Source of the DNA: Planctomycetia bacterium
Lineage (GTDB): Bacteria > Planctomycetota > Planctomycetia > Pirellulales > Thermoguttaceae
Length of the DNA: 55,271 nt
Assembly: GCA_030527185.1 (NCBI GenBank)
Contig: JAUNBF010000005.1
Span: forward strand, 43,920-99,190
Reading direction: 5' to 3'
In this document: piece after piece, positions 20,889-30,711 of the stretch
Numbering within the stretch: the first letter of the stretch is position 1
Layout of the letters: the number at the start of each line of letters is the position of its first letter
Notes under the pieces: model-generated
The model's input: the letters and a program-made list of their open reading frames with translations, nothing else
Databases searched by the model: none
Told to the model about the DNA's origin: nothing
Position numbers and translations under genes: made by a program

Positions 20889-22565
20889 TTATAGAGAACG
20901 TGTCTGGCTGCGGATTTCGAGCAGTTCTTTCATCACGTGATTCAAATTCAGTATTTTTCCCGTGTTGCCAAACGCGTCGTGAAGCTGCGTGTACAACGTG
21001 TACAGCCGGGCGTAAATCTTCACAGCGGCAGGACGGGGTCGGTAAATCTTTTCCTTCACTCCGGTCATTTTCTGGATGGCGGTCGGGAAGTTTTTGCACC
21101 CTTTGCCCACCACCGCCCCGGCAATCGCCGCCCCCAACGCGCACGTCTGCGGGCAACGGCTCACCTTCATCGGACGGTTACACACGTCGGCGTAAATCTG
21201 CATGACAAAATCGTTCTTTTCCGCAATGCCACCGCAATTGACAACCTCTTTCACCTTCACACCATACTCCTCAAAACGGTTGATGATGGTCAACGCTCCA
21301 AACGCGGTTGCCTCGACCAACGCACGGAAGACCTCAGGGGCGGTCGTATGAATCGTCTGTCCCAAAAGTAATCCGGTCAGATTCTGATCGACCAGCACCG
21401 TGCGATTGCCGTTGTTCCAGTCGAGCGCCAGCAGCCCCGACGCTCCCGGCGCAAGAGCCGACGCGGCTTGGGTGAGATTTTCGTGAGCGTTTCCACGAGT
21501 GAATTCCGCGGGGGTGAGGTATTTCACAAACCAATTGAAAATATCGCCGACCGCCGACTGTCCCGCCTCCAGGCCATACATCCCCGGCATGACCGATTCG
21601 GGAACAATGCCGCACAGTCCGGGAATGTCGGTCATCGGTTCGGAAAGGGGAGAAACCATAATGTCGCATGTGCTGGTTCCCATGGCCTTGACAAGTGTAC
21701 CAGGTTTGATTCCGCAACCGATTGCTCCCAGGTGGCAGTCCATCCCCCCCACCGCGATGGGAATGCCTGCGGGAAGTCCCATTTTTTTAGCAATTTCCGG
21801 CAACAGCGTTCCCGCCAGGTGGTCCATGGGAACCGCTTTTGTATCGTAGCGATACCGACACAACCGTGGGTCCAGTTCCGCCAGCGCCTCAACCGACGGC
21901 AGTCCACCCCACTGTTCATGGTACAACGCCTTGTGACCGGCAGAACAAATGCTCCGTGGAATACGATCGGGAGCGGCATTTCCCGTCAAGTACCCTGGAA
22001 TGAAATCGTCCAGTTCCACCCAGGACGCGGCGGCTGCGGCCACTTTGGGAGCCGTTCGGACGCAGTGCAGAATCTTCGCCCAGTACCATTCGCTGGAGTA
22101 CGTTCCACCACATTTCGCCACGTAATTTTCAGGACGTTTTTTGGCCCATTCGGTGATTTCCTGTGCCTCGGAGGTCGAGGTGTGGTCTTTCCAAAGCCAG
22201 GCATACGCGGCGGGATTCTCCTGAAACTCGCTATGCAGAGCAAGTGCTGTACCGTTCGCGTCCACTGGAATCGGCGTGGAACCGGTCGTATCGACACCCA
22301 ATCCCACCACGTTTTCCGGCAAAAAATCTTTGTCGATCCTCTTTGCCGCAGCTACCGCCTTTTTCACGGAAACCAACACCCCTTGAATGTAATCGGCGGG
22401 ATTTTGCCGTGCCAAATTGGGATCGCGGGAATCGACCAGAATCCCCGCATCCCCACTTGGGTAATGGAAAACGCAGTCGCCGACAATCGTACCGTCCGTA
22501 ATATCCACAACGACGGCGCGAACGCTGTTCGTACCGTAATCGACTCCAATGGAATACTTTTTCAT
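20889..22565 (-). CDS. araB: L-ribulokinase
   Basis: Phosphorylates L-ribulose to L-ribulose 5-phosphate in arabinose breakdown. The 558-residue FGGY-family kinase opens with the phosphate-1 motif (SIGVDYGTNSVRAVVVD), has LGVDTTGSTPIPVD, the FGGY-type GGMDCHLGAIGCG region and the late NCGGIAEKNDFVMQIYADV motif. The start at 22565 overlaps the araD stop (ATGA), which shows coupling; the longer frame to 22778 runs through araD and is rejected. It is the last gene of the arabinose operon. Length matches AraB (about 560). Confidence 0.96.
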   Translation of the reverse strand: MKKYSIGVDYGTNSVRAVVVDITDGTIVGDCVFHYPSGDAGILVDSRDPNLARQNPADYIQGVLVSVKKAVAAAKRIDKDFLPENVVGLGVDTTGSTPIPVDANGTALALHSEFQENPAAYAWLWKDHTSTSEAQEITEWAKKRPENYVAKCGGTYSSEWYWAKILHCVRTAPKVAAAAASWVELDDFIPGYLTGNAAPDRIPRSICSAGHKALYHEQWGGLPSVEALAELDPRLCRYRYDTKAVPMDHLAGTLLPEIAKKMGLPAGIPIAVGGMDCHLGAIGCGIKPGTLVKAMGTSTCDIMVSPLSEPMTDIPGLCGIVPESVMPGMYGLEAGQSAVGDIFNWFVKYLTPAEFTRGNAHENLTQAASALAPGASGLLALDWNNGNRTVLVDQNLTGLLLGQTIHTTAPEVFRALVEATAFGALTIINRFEEYGVKVKEVVNCGGIAEKNDFVMQIYADVCNRPMKVSRCPQTCALGAAIAGAVVGKGCKNFPTAIQKMTGVKEKIYRPRPAAVKIYARLYTLYTQLHDAFGNTGKILNLNHVMKELLEIRSQTRSL

Positions 22566-23314
22566 GGTTTCGTGTTCTCCTGTTTTTGCAAGTTGTTGGA
22601 AACGTTTTCCTGCCCATAATAGGCGTTTGCGCCATGTTTGCGAGAGTAATGCTTTTCCAGAACGTAATCTTCCAGTGGCGGAACGGATGGATGGATCAAA
22701 TACGAATCCCGCGCCATTTGAGCGATGGCCTCCAGAGAAACGGCGTTCTGTACCGCGTTGTGTGCCGTTTTTCCCCACGTAAACGGAGCGTGCCCCGCCA
22801 CAAGTACCGCGGGAACCTCGGCAGGCTGGCGACGCGACTGTTGAAAATACTCGACAATCACATTTCCCGTATTCGTTTCGTATGCCGATCCCACCTCCTG
22901 GCGAGTCAGTGGCCGGGTGAGTGGCACGGAACCGTAAAACTGGTCGGCGTGTGTCGTTCCCAAACAGGGAATCTCACGACGCGACTGTGCCCACGATGTC
23001 GCGCAGAGACTGTGCGTGTGGACGATCCCCCGAATCTGCGGTGCCACGTTGCGGAAATACCGGAAAAGCACCACGTATGTCGGCGTGTCGGAAGAGGGTC
23101 GGTTTTTCCCTTCCCTCACACGACCATCCAGCCCCACCAGCACCATATCGTCGGGCGTTAATTGTTCGTAGGGGATGCCGCTGGGTTTGACGACGAACGC
23201 GTCACCATCCTCCGTCAATTCCCCGGCGTTGCCCCAAGTCAGTGTGACGAGCCCGAACTTCACGAGTTCGAGATTCGCCACACAGACAGCCTCTTTTAAT
23301 TGCGAAAGGTTCAT
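22562..23314 (-). CDS. araD: L-ribulose-5-phosphate 4-epimerase
   Basis: Turns L-ribulose 5-phosphate into D-xylulose 5-phosphate, the last step before the pentose phosphate pathway. The 250 residues belong to the class II aldolase/adducin fold: TLTWGNAGELT, VVKPSGIPY, HTHSLCATSWAQ (zinc-binding histidines), TTHADQFYGSVPLTRPLT and AGHAPFTWGKTAHNAV. The C-terminal KHGANAYYGQ is characteristic of AraD. AGGAAA precedes the start. It follows the GH51 gene by 8 bases and overlaps araB. Confidence 0.96.
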   Translation of the reverse strand: MNLSQLKEAVCVANLELVKFGLVTLTWGNAGELTEDGDAFVVKPSGIPYEQLTPDDMVLVGLDGRVREGKNRPSSDTPTYVVLFRYFRNVAPQIRGIVHTHSLCATSWAQSRREIPCLGTTHADQFYGSVPLTRPLTRQEVGSAYETNTGNVIVEYFQQSRRQPAEVPAVLVAGHAPFTWGKTAHNAVQNAVSLEAIAQMARDSYLIHPSVPPLEDYVLEKHYSRKHGANAYYGQENVSNNLQKQENTKP

Positions 23315-23322
23315 GTTTTTTC

Positions 23323-25722
23323 CTATTGAACGTTCACCTTCATCACGGCCGCGGAAAGGGACGGAAGAACCACACTTCGCGTATTTCCCTCACCCGACAC
23401 GACAAGCGGTTGGGGAGCAATGGCACCTGGCTCGGCAAGCGTGTTCCGTTTCAGCAGTTTCGCGTCCACATTTTCTCCCGCCTCGAGTTTCGGCGTAACC
23501 ACCTGAGCCGTCGCGGAAACCACGTTCACATCGTTAAATGTCACGTTCATCACCGCGTCTTCCATCTGGTTGTTGACCACCTTCACATACAGCGTCTTGC
23601 CATCCGCCGATTTTGTTGCCACGGCATTGACAATCGGATTGTCCCCACACAGCGGTGCCGATTCGGAAACCAGCTCCACCCGATTCGGTGCGTAATGTTC
23701 CCGCCAGAGTTTCATCACAACGTAATTCGGAGCCGGGAACCAGCCGGTATGATCAAAATTGATGAACGCGTTGTCCCATGCCCGGGCGCTTACGTGCCGC
23801 AGGAACAGTGCCGGAGACGCGATTTGCAGCACATCCCCCACCTGTTCAAAACAATTCAAAATCCCGCCCGCATGCAAACCGGTACGCCAGTCGGTACTCT
23901 GAGCGTTCCACTCCGAGTCGAAAAGTTTGACATTCGGATGACCGGAGTTGGCAATGATTTCCCGACGTGACTCAAAGAAACGACGGTTGTTGTAAGGATT
24001 TACGGCATAACCCTTGGGGTTGTCGTACTGGTGCGTGGAGAGGAACGAAAACAGGTCGCCCGCTCCCTTTACAATCTCCGAATCCCAACGGTCGCGATTC
24101 CCCGTCCAGGAACCACACGCGATAATCGTGATGGTTGGGTCGATCGCCTTCATACGCGGAACCAGTTCCTTCAAAACAGCAATGTAGTTCGCTTCCGGGT
24201 CGAAATTCGGATGGACTTCGTTGTCGATTTCCCAATACTTCACGTTGTACGGCTCCGGGTGTCCATTTTTCGCGCGGACAGCTCCCCAACGCGAGGTTGC
24301 CGGTCCGTTGCAATACTCCAGCCAGTCGCAGACCTCCGTGAGCCAGTCAATCTCCTTTCCTTCCGTTCCGGCGATTTTCTGCCACTGTTTCGTGCCGATG
24401 TTGACTACCATATAGGGAGTTCCCCCGACAAGTTCACACAGTTTCATGTACTCATCGATTCCAAGCGAATTTACATCCACGTCGTTCCACAGTTCAATCG
24501 GATACGAACCTCGATCGTCCTGTGGACCGATACCATCCTTCCAACGGTACGCCGAAGCATAGCAACCACCAGGCCAGCGAATCAGTTCCGGCTGAATTTC
24601 CCGGATTGCCTGCAAGAGGTCGGGACGAAAACCGTGGTACTTTTCTTTCCACGTCCTCGGCATGATGGAAACCTGATCGACCTCCAATATCTTTCCTTCG
24701 GCAGGAACGAACGTAAGGTTTAATGTTCCGTTGTTCGTCGATTCCATCACCTCAAACGTACCGGAAATTTTCGTCCAGCCGTTCGCGTTCACGGAATATT
24801 CCTGCCCCTGAAATGTCACCGTACCACATCCCTTCAACCAGAGGGAATAGTCGTATTTTTCCCCCTTGTCAAACTTGTAGTTTTTCTGGGAAAGCGTCCC
24901 CGCATTCATGAAACGGACGAAACGGTTGCTGTTTCGCGCATCCCCTTCGACAAGACTTACCGAGCCAGTCGCCTGCCAATAACGGATTTCCGGCAGACTC
25001 TTCGATTCCAAAACCGTTTTATTCCCATCGACCAACACGTTGCCGGAAAGGTCTTTCACGAGAATGTTGGAAAATTCCGCAGCCGTATTCCACGTGCCAA
25101 TCCCGACACAACCGGATGCCAGAGCGTCGTTTTCCGCTTCCATGATTTTTTGGCCGTCACGATAGCACTCAAAATGATTGCCGTTGACGACGAGCCGCAG
25201 GGAATACGTTTTCCCGTTTTCCCACTCCACAAATGGTGCAAATTTCGCGGCGACTTCCTGGCGGACATCTTTTTTGTTTTCCGAAAGTCCACGTTCCAGC
25301 CCGTCCCGCTTGTTTCCCCAACCACCGAGATTCACCCAGTAATAATCATTCCCCTTCACGCGAAACATCAGCAGAAAACCTTCCTTTCCGCCAAGTTTTT
25401 TCGCGTTGCAGGAAAATTCGTAGTTCGTCCAGTTCTCGTCGCCAAAGACCAACCGTGGATTGCCGTGTGTTGATTTCTGGGTCAGCACGCCATCCTGGCC
25501 CTGCCATATATTGGATTGCCCTGCCTCGAACGAACGGTTCCAGACCAACTCGCCCCACAAACCACCGTTGCAGGAATTGTAAATATGTTCCAGAAAATGG
25601 CTGTAAACCCTCACATCAATCGGGTTGACAACCTTGCTGGCGTTGACCGTCACATCCAACGGTTCCGCCGCGCACACACTACTTGCCCAAAGCAGGCATA
25701 AAATACTCAGACACTTTTTCAT
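23323..25722 (-). CDS. Secreted GH51 alpha-L-arabinofuranosidase with inserted binding domains
   Basis: Releases terminal arabinofuranose from arabinoxylan or arabinan outside the cytoplasm. The 799-residue protein has a signal peptide (KKCLSILCLLWASSVCAAEP). The first strand of the barrel (HFLEHIYNSCNGGLWGELVWNRSFE) is followed by two beta-sandwich regions: about residues 75-220 (ENWTNYEFSCNAKKLGGKEGF, a laminin-G/DUF1080-like pattern) and a CBM4/9-like stretch. The barrel then continues with the acid/base in EIDNEV (E about 502) and the nucleophile in LFDSEWN (E about 604). ATG 25722 is chosen because GGAGG lies 7 bases upstream; a GTG is one codon earlier. Being secreted and lying between araA and araD, it ties polymer cutting to sugar catabolism. 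Confidence 0.93.
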   Translation of the reverse strand: MKKCLSILCLLWASSVCAAEPLDVTVNASKVVNPIDVRVYSHFLEHIYNSCNGGLWGELVWNRSFEAGQSNIWQGQDGVLTQKSTHGNPRLVFGDENWTNYEFSCNAKKLGGKEGFLLMFRVKGNDYYWVNLGGWGNKRDGLERGLSENKKDVRQEVAAKFAPFVEWENGKTYSLRLVVNGNHFECYRDGQKIMEAENDALASGCVGIGTWNTAAEFSNILVKDLSGNVLVDGNKTVLESKSLPEIRYWQATGSVSLVEGDARNSNRFVRFMNAGTLSQKNYKFDKGEKYDYSLWLKGCGTVTFQGQEYSVNANGWTKISGTFEVMESTNNGTLNLTFVPAEGKILEVDQVSIMPRTWKEKYHGFRPDLLQAIREIQPELIRWPGGCYASAYRWKDGIGPQDDRGSYPIELWNDVDVNSLGIDEYMKLCELVGGTPYMVVNIGTKQWQKIAGTEGKEIDWLTEVCDWLEYCNGPATSRWGAVRAKNGHPEPYNVKYWEIDNEVHPNFDPEANYIAVLKELVPRMKAIDPTITIIACGSWTGNRDRWDSEIVKGAGDLFSFLSTHQYDNPKGYAVNPYNNRRFFESRREIIANSGHPNVKLFDSEWNAQSTDWRTGLHAGGILNCFEQVGDVLQIASPALFLRHVSARAWDNAFINFDHTGWFPAPNYVVMKLWREHYAPNRVELVSESAPLCGDNPIVNAVATKSADGKTLYVKVVNNQMEDAVMNVTFNDVNVVSATAQVVTPKLEAGENVDAKLLKRNTLAEPGAIAPQPLVVSGEGNTRSVVLPSLSAAVMKVNVQ

Positions 25723-25783
25723 CACAGATCCTCCATAAAGGGGTTGAGGTTGGAAGGAACCAACAAACGATGGCTCCCTAAAA

Positions 25784-27283
25784 TCATTTTTTCATCCAAT
25801 AATACACTTCATTCGTTCGGAGCGTCTCCTTCAAGCGGAAAATCTCCGTCTTTTCGTCAATCACGACCATTTCCATGTCCGCGATTTCAGCGTAATCCGC
25901 AAGCTGTTCGACCGTCAGATCAAACGAAAATGCCGTGTGATGCGTCCCACCACACAGAATCCACGCGCCCGCCCCGATCTCCAGATTCGGCTCCGGTTTC
26001 CAGAACGCCCGCGCGACGGGGAGTTTCGGCAAATCGGCCTCCGGTTTTCGGACTTCGACACAATTGACAATCATGCGGAACCGGTTCCCCATGTCGACAA
26101 CCGTCGCGGCCACCCCTTTCCCGGAATGAGCCGTAAACACGAGCCGTGCCGGGGCAGCCTTCCCGCCAATTCCCAGCGGATGAACCTCCAGGCGAGGTTT
26201 CGCGTCCGCAATCGTCGGGCAGACTTCCAGCATGTGAGACTGAAGAATCGCTCCGTCGCCAGCAAAATGCAGGACGTAATCTTCCAGAAACGACGACCCG
26301 CCCGGAAGTCCCCGTCCCATCACCTTGAACAGTCGTACCAACGCCGCCGTTTTCCAGTCCCCTTCCGCGCCGAAACCGTAGCCCTCCGCCATCAAACGCT
26401 GCGACGCCAGTCCTGGAAGCTGGTCAAGACCATGCAGAGCATCGAAATTGGTCGTAAATGCCTTCGCGTTTTTGACCTCCAGTATTTTGCGGATTGCCAA
26501 CTCCTCACGAGCCGCTTCGATTACCCGTTTTCGATCCATTCCGTCCGGCAGAGCGTTGGGAGCCAACGTGTATTCCGACGTGTATTGCGCTACGAGGTCG
26601 TTGATTTCCGCCTGCGTAACGCTCTGTTGAACCTCCGCCAAATCCCCCACCGGAACGTAATCGACGTGGTATCCCAACACGGACTCCGCCTCCACCTTGT
26701 CACCATCCGTAACCGCAACGTCGTTCATGTTGTCGCCAAAACGGACGATGGTCAATTTCTGCTGGTCGCCCCAAGCGGCGCAGACACGCATCCAGTCTGC
26801 CAACGATTTCCGCGTCGTGTCGTCCTGCCAGTAACCGACCACGATCTTTCGATTCCTCCGAAGACGGCTGACAATATGTCCGAACTCCCGGTCGCCATGG
26901 GCACTCTGGTTCAGATTCATATAATCCATGTCGATGTCGGACCAGGGAATCTCCCGATGAAATTGCGTATGCAAATGCAACAATGGCTTGTGAAATGCCT
27001 TCAGTCCATGAATCCACATTTTCGCCGGGGAAAACGTGTGCATCCACGTTACCACACCGACACAGGTTTCCGAAGCCTCCGCCTCGCGGAAAAACGCGGT
27101 CACCTCCTCCCGCGAATGGATCGTTCCCCGATAAACCATTTCCATCGGCAAGCCACCCGCGCTGAGTTTGTCCACGATCTGCCGCGAATGGGCATCCACC
27201 TGAGCAACCGCGTCGTCCCCATACAATAACTGGGCACCGGTCACAAACCAGATCTGGGATCGTTCATAGATATTTTGATTCAT
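25784..27283 (-). CDS. araA: L-arabinose isomerase
   Basis: Converts L-arabinose to L-ribulose in the cytoplasm. The 499 residues match the family length, with WFVTGAQLLYGDDAVAQV at the start, CVGVVTWMHTFSPAKMWIHGL (substrate region), RFGDNMNDVAVTDGDKVEAE (metal ligand region) and YGFGAEGDWKTAALVRLFKVM. A longer reading frame upstream to 27424 overlaps the symporter; ATG 27283 has AAGGA at the right distance. It lies 19 bases after the symporter stop. Confidence 0.97.
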   Translation of the reverse strand: MNQNIYERSQIWFVTGAQLLYGDDAVAQVDAHSRQIVDKLSAGGLPMEMVYRGTIHSREEVTAFFREAEASETCVGVVTWMHTFSPAKMWIHGLKAFHKPLLHLHTQFHREIPWSDIDMDYMNLNQSAHGDREFGHIVSRLRRNRKIVVGYWQDDTTRKSLADWMRVCAAWGDQQKLTIVRFGDNMNDVAVTDGDKVEAESVLGYHVDYVPVGDLAEVQQSVTQAEINDLVAQYTSEYTLAPNALPDGMDRKRVIEAAREELAIRKILEVKNAKAFTTNFDALHGLDQLPGLASQRLMAEGYGFGAEGDWKTAALVRLFKVMGRGLPGGSSFLEDYVLHFAGDGAILQSHMLEVCPTIADAKPRLEVHPLGIGGKAAPARLVFTAHSGKGVAATVVDMGNRFRMIVNCVEVRKPEADLPKLPVARAFWKPEPNLEIGAGAWILCGGTHHTAFSFDLTVEQLADYAEIADMEMVVIDEKTEIFRLKETLRTNEVYYWMKK

Positions 27284-27302
27284 AACAAGTCCTTGTACAA
27301 GT

Positions 27303-29165
27303 TCAACCCACAAAATAAAGATAGGCCGCCAAAATTGCCGCCACCACGACACACGACGCCACCACATCCGGCCAACTCCAGCTTTCCCGCGATCGGGCAC
27401 GCTCTTCTTCCGTCGTGGTGCCAAACGTCAGGCCACGGATCTTCGCGTAATCCGGCTCGGTCGTGGCAAAGCTCACCCCCACCATGCAGAGGACGCAAAC
27501 GGCCATGATGAAAACGCTGTAATACTGGAAGTAAACGTTGTTCACGAACCAGCAGAAAGAATTTTCCGAAAACGTCATTCCCAATGTGGCCGCGGTGTCG
27601 ATACCCAATCGCAGAATCGCCAGCGCGAACCCGACCACAAGAGCCGTCATGGCTCCGTGCGCATTCATCCGCTTCCAAAACACGCCGAGCAAAAAAACCG
27701 TCAAAATGGGGGGAGAAAAATATCCCTGCACGCTCTGAAGATAATCGTAAAGTCCGTTTTTCCCCTGAATGATCGGTATCCACGCCAACCCAATGACAAT
27801 CATCACCGCCGTCGCCACACGTCCCACCCAAACCAATTGCTGTTCGGAAACGTTCTGGTGGAATTTCTGGTAAAAGTCCATCGTGAAAAGCGTCGCGCAC
27901 GCGTTGAACACTCCTGCCAGCGAACTCATCAGCGCCGACAACAGCCCCGCCACGACAATTCCCCGCACTCCCGTCGGAAGCACCTCACGAACCATCAGCG
28001 GAAACGCTCCCTGGCACTCCCGTGCTACCGCCACTTGGACACCGTTTTCCTCGGTAATCAACGTTTCCAGCCCCGCGGTGCCGTGATACGAAAGCGCGAA
28101 GCAAATCATTCCCGGAATGATAAAAATGAACACCGGAAGTAATTTCAGACAGGCCGCGAAAAGACTTCCCCGGCGGGCATCCGTTTCGCTTCTGGCACTC
28201 AGGGCACGCTGCACGATGTACTGATCCGTACACCAATACCACAGGCCGATAAGCGGTGCGCAGAACAACATTCCCAACCATGGATAATGCGAACCCTGTG
28301 AACGGTCTTTGAAATACCATGCCTGTCGGACGATCGCCCCTTCCTGATTCTTCTCAATCACCGGCGACCAGGTTCCCTCAATCCCCTTCGGCAAAAGCGG
28401 TTTCCAGAGATTGAACATGTCCCGGTTTTCCTCCCGGTTGGAGCAAACCTCTCGAAGATTTTTCCAGCCAGCGAAAACCGAACCGTCCCCTCCATCGCAC
28501 TTTCCCAATGCCATCAGCCCGCAGATCGTCACCAGAAACGACCCTAAGATCAGAATCATCGTCTGCATCGCTTCGGTGTATGCCACCGCACGCATTCCAC
28601 CCAACGTGGTGTAAATCCCGGTCAGGACAATCACCAGAATCGACCCGACCCAGAAACTGTCCAGCCCGCAGAATCGCAATTCCGGCAACAGCACTTGAAA
28701 GACCACCCCTCCCGCGAAAATCCCCACCGCCACTTTCGTTACCACATACGCCACCAGCGAAATCACCGACAGCACCCACCGGGCGTTTGGCGAAAACCGA
28801 CGCTCCAGAAACTCGGGCATGGTAAAAACCTTGCTGCGAATATAAAAAGGGATGAACACCCACGCCAGAACCAGCAGGCACCACGCGTGCAACTCGAAAT
28901 GAGCCAGCGTTACACCGTCGGTACAGCCACTCCCCGCCAGTCCGACGAGATGTTCTGAACCGATATTCGACGCGAAAATCGACGCGCCCACCACAAACCA
29001 ACTCAGCGAATTACCTGCCAAAAAATAATCGTTGGCCGTGTTTCTCGATTGGTTGATCACCCACCACGCCAAACCAAACAAAAGCAGGAAATAACCTCCC
29101 ACCACACACCAGTCCAGTGATGTCAAACTCGTTGAGAAACCCAACGGCAATGATTGAAACAACAT
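27303..29165 (-). CDS. Sodium:solute symporter (SSS/SGLT type), probable arabinose importer
   Basis: Inner-membrane sugar transporter driven by sodium. The 620-residue protein has some 14 hydrophobic segments and the SSS pattern: DYFLAGNSLSWFVVGASIFASNIGSEHLVG, TGIYTTLGGMRAVAYTEAMQ and GLLSALMSSLAGVFNACATLF, with WCTDQYIVQRALSARS. This resembles SGLT-type sugar symporters. Arabinose is an inference from its place between the regulator and araA. The start is supported by AGAGGGAAAG. The regulator stop lies 28 bases before it. Confidence 0.93.
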   Translation of the reverse strand: MLFQSLPLGFSTSLTSLDWCVVGGYFLLLFGLAWWVINQSRNTANDYFLAGNSLSWFVVGASIFASNIGSEHLVGLAGSGCTDGVTLAHFELHAWCLLVLAWVFIPFYIRSKVFTMPEFLERRFSPNARWVLSVISLVAYVVTKVAVGIFAGGVVFQVLLPELRFCGLDSFWVGSILVIVLTGIYTTLGGMRAVAYTEAMQTMILILGSFLVTICGLMALGKCDGGDGSVFAGWKNLREVCSNREENRDMFNLWKPLLPKGIEGTWSPVIEKNQEGAIVRQAWYFKDRSQGSHYPWLGMLFCAPLIGLWYWCTDQYIVQRALSARSETDARRGSLFAACLKLLPVFIFIIPGMICFALSYHGTAGLETLITEENGVQVAVARECQGAFPLMVREVLPTGVRGIVVAGLLSALMSSLAGVFNACATLFTMDFYQKFHQNVSEQQLVWVGRVATAVMIVIGLAWIPIIQGKNGLYDYLQSVQGYFSPPILTVFLLGVFWKRMNAHGAMTALVVGFALAILRLGIDTAATLGMTFSENSFCWFVNNVYFQYYSVFIMAVCVLCMVGVSFATTEPDYAKIRGLTFGTTTEEERARSRESWSWPDVVASCVVVAAILAAYLYFVG

Positions 29166-29193
29166 CGTTCTTTCCCTCTGTTAAGTGTGAATT

Positions 29194-30390
29194 CTAACCG
29201 TTATTTTCCTTGCGAAATTCCGTGATTGTCATGCCCGCTTCCCGCAGAAAAAAACGACAAAGATAACCGTCCGTGCCAAACTCGCACGCCTCGGCAATCT
29301 CACGAACTTTCATATCCGTCTTCAAAAGCAGGTTCTTCACCCGCTCCAATCGCGCTCGACAAATTTCCGAAAGCACCGAACGCCCCAGCACATTCTGAAA
29401 TCGCACCTCCAGGACACGACGCGAAACATTGACATGATTGGCCACCTCCTGAACACTCAACGCAATCATCGAATTCAGGTGGATGAACCGTACCGCCTCC
29501 GCTATCGTCGGATCGGAGATCTCCGGGCGCTCCGTCGATTCCCGGCTGGCAATCCCAATCGGATTGATCAAAAAAGTTTTTTTCTCATGAATCTTCCCCC
29601 GCATCAAACCGTCCAGAATCATGGCGGCATGATAACCTCCATTCTCCGAATCGAGAATGATACTGGACATTCGCGGTGAACACATCCGGCAGAGCAACGG
29701 ATCGTTATCCACCCCCAGTACCGCCACATCCTCAGGAACCCGGATTCCCGATTCCTGACATGCCGCAATCACCTGCCTGCCACGCACGTCCATCGACGCC
29801 ATCAACCCCACCGGCTTGGGAAGCAAATCCAACCACTTCCCCAACAAGTGAATCTCTTCACTCCACGGAATTCCCTTTCGCTGCGGGGTGTAAAGGTGAC
29901 AGTCGAATCCCGCCCGATCCAGCGTCTCGCGGAACGTCCACTCCCGCTCTTTCGACCAGAGAACATTGTTCACTTCGCAGACATACGCGTAGTTTTCGTA
30001 ATTCTGTTCCATCAAATACCTGGCGGCCATCCGTCCCACCTCGGCACTGTTGACGTGTACCTCACACGTATTGCGGAACGGTCCGTCCACGTTTTTCTGC
30101 TCTTCGTACAAATCCAGTGCCACGACTGGAAGGTGGCTATCCAGAATCGCTTGCGCCACTTCGGGTGTTTCCACACGGGCAATGATTCCCGTGGCGTCCC
30201 AGGTTCGCACCTCCTCAAACTGCTGAGCCAGGTCGCCTGGAAAAAGATGAAACGCCCATGGTCCATAAAGTCGGGCATAGCGTTCGATTCCCGAAAGGAT
30301 GGATCGCCCCACCTCACGGGACGTCTCTACCAGTAACGCAACTCTCGGAAGGGTAAGCCGGGTTCGATTCGTATGGTTCCAAGAAGCCAT
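29194..30390 (-). CDS. XylR-type regulator (sugar-binding domain plus AraC helix-turn-helix)
   Basis: Probable pentose-responsive activator of the arabinoxylan genes. The 398-residue protein has an N-terminal periplasmic-binding-protein/LacI-like domain (RVALLVETSREVGRSILSGIERYARL, then VAVLGVDNDPLLCRMCSPRMSSI, as in E. coli XylR) and a C-terminal AraC domain of two helix-turn-helix units (about residues 295-398: ALSVQEVANHVNVSRRVLEVRF and VREIAEACEFGTDGYLCRFF). E. coli XylR binds xylose; here the neighbours suggest arabinose, but the inducer is unproven. It is the first gene of the ara unit, and its own promoter has the tandem sites it probably binds. Start at ATG 30390; a longer frame to 30516 runs through the promoter. 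Confidence 0.93.
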   Translation of the reverse strand: MASWNHTNRTRLTLPRVALLVETSREVGRSILSGIERYARLYGPWAFHLFPGDLAQQFEEVRTWDATGIIARVETPEVAQAILDSHLPVVALDLYEEQKNVDGPFRNTCEVHVNSAEVGRMAARYLMEQNYENYAYVCEVNNVLWSKEREWTFRETLDRAGFDCHLYTPQRKGIPWSEEIHLLGKWLDLLPKPVGLMASMDVRGRQVIAACQESGIRVPEDVAVLGVDNDPLLCRMCSPRMSSIILDSENGGYHAAMILDGLMRGKIHEKKTFLINPIGIASRESTERPEISDPTIAEAVRFIHLNSMIALSVQEVANHVNVSRRVLEVRFQNVLGRSVLSEICRARLERVKNLLLKTDMKVREIAEACEFGTDGYLCRFFLREAGMTITEFRKENNG

Positions 30391-30711
30391 GATGGAAATC
30401 CCAAAAATAAAAAATGTTCCTTTTACGCGAGCCTTTCTTAAATCATACCCCCTTCCCCGCCCGTTGTCAATGTATTTTTGCGCAGAACGAGGTATCCATT
30501 TGCGCAGAATTCCCACAGTCCCTTTTTATCGTGGAAAAAACCTGTTTTTTTGAGTTTTATAAAAAAGAAATTTCTCGATTCACCTATCCAAAAAGGTAAT
30601 TTCAAATAATAGAATATACATTTTTACGACATTTGCGACGCATTTATACCAGAATTGCACGGAAGAGATGAATATCCATACGCGCACTTGCGGCCAATGA
30701 ACTCCCCTCTT
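30391..30711. other. Gap holding promoter P1; no gene seen
   Basis: This 321-base gap separates the regulator from the unknown exported protein gene. 30442-30506 is the regulator promoter with its operator. From 30507 to 30711 the DNA is AT-rich (for example 30537-30630); I see no gene, RNA or convincing terminator there. Confidence 0.7.
30442..30506 (-). promoter_or_regulatory. P1: regulator/ara promoter with tandem CGCAAA operator
   Basis: Minus strand: TTGACA (30470-30465), 17-bp spacer, TATGAT (30447-30442). Upstream of the -35 box lie two direct copies of TGCGCAAA whose TGCGCA cores occupy 30484-30479 and 30506-30501, 22 bp apart; 8 bp separate the inner one from the -35 box. Two helical turns between direct half-sites and contact with the -35 box is the classic layout for an AraC-type activator. 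Confidence 0.85.

Noticed and set aside
21468..22619. 383-residue plus-strand open frame across araB
   Set aside because: Shadow of araB, which is certain.
30632..30660. TTTGCG at 30632 with a weak TTGC match 22 bp on, resembling the regulon operator
   Set aside because: The second half-site is poor and there is no -35 or -10 box at the proper distance.
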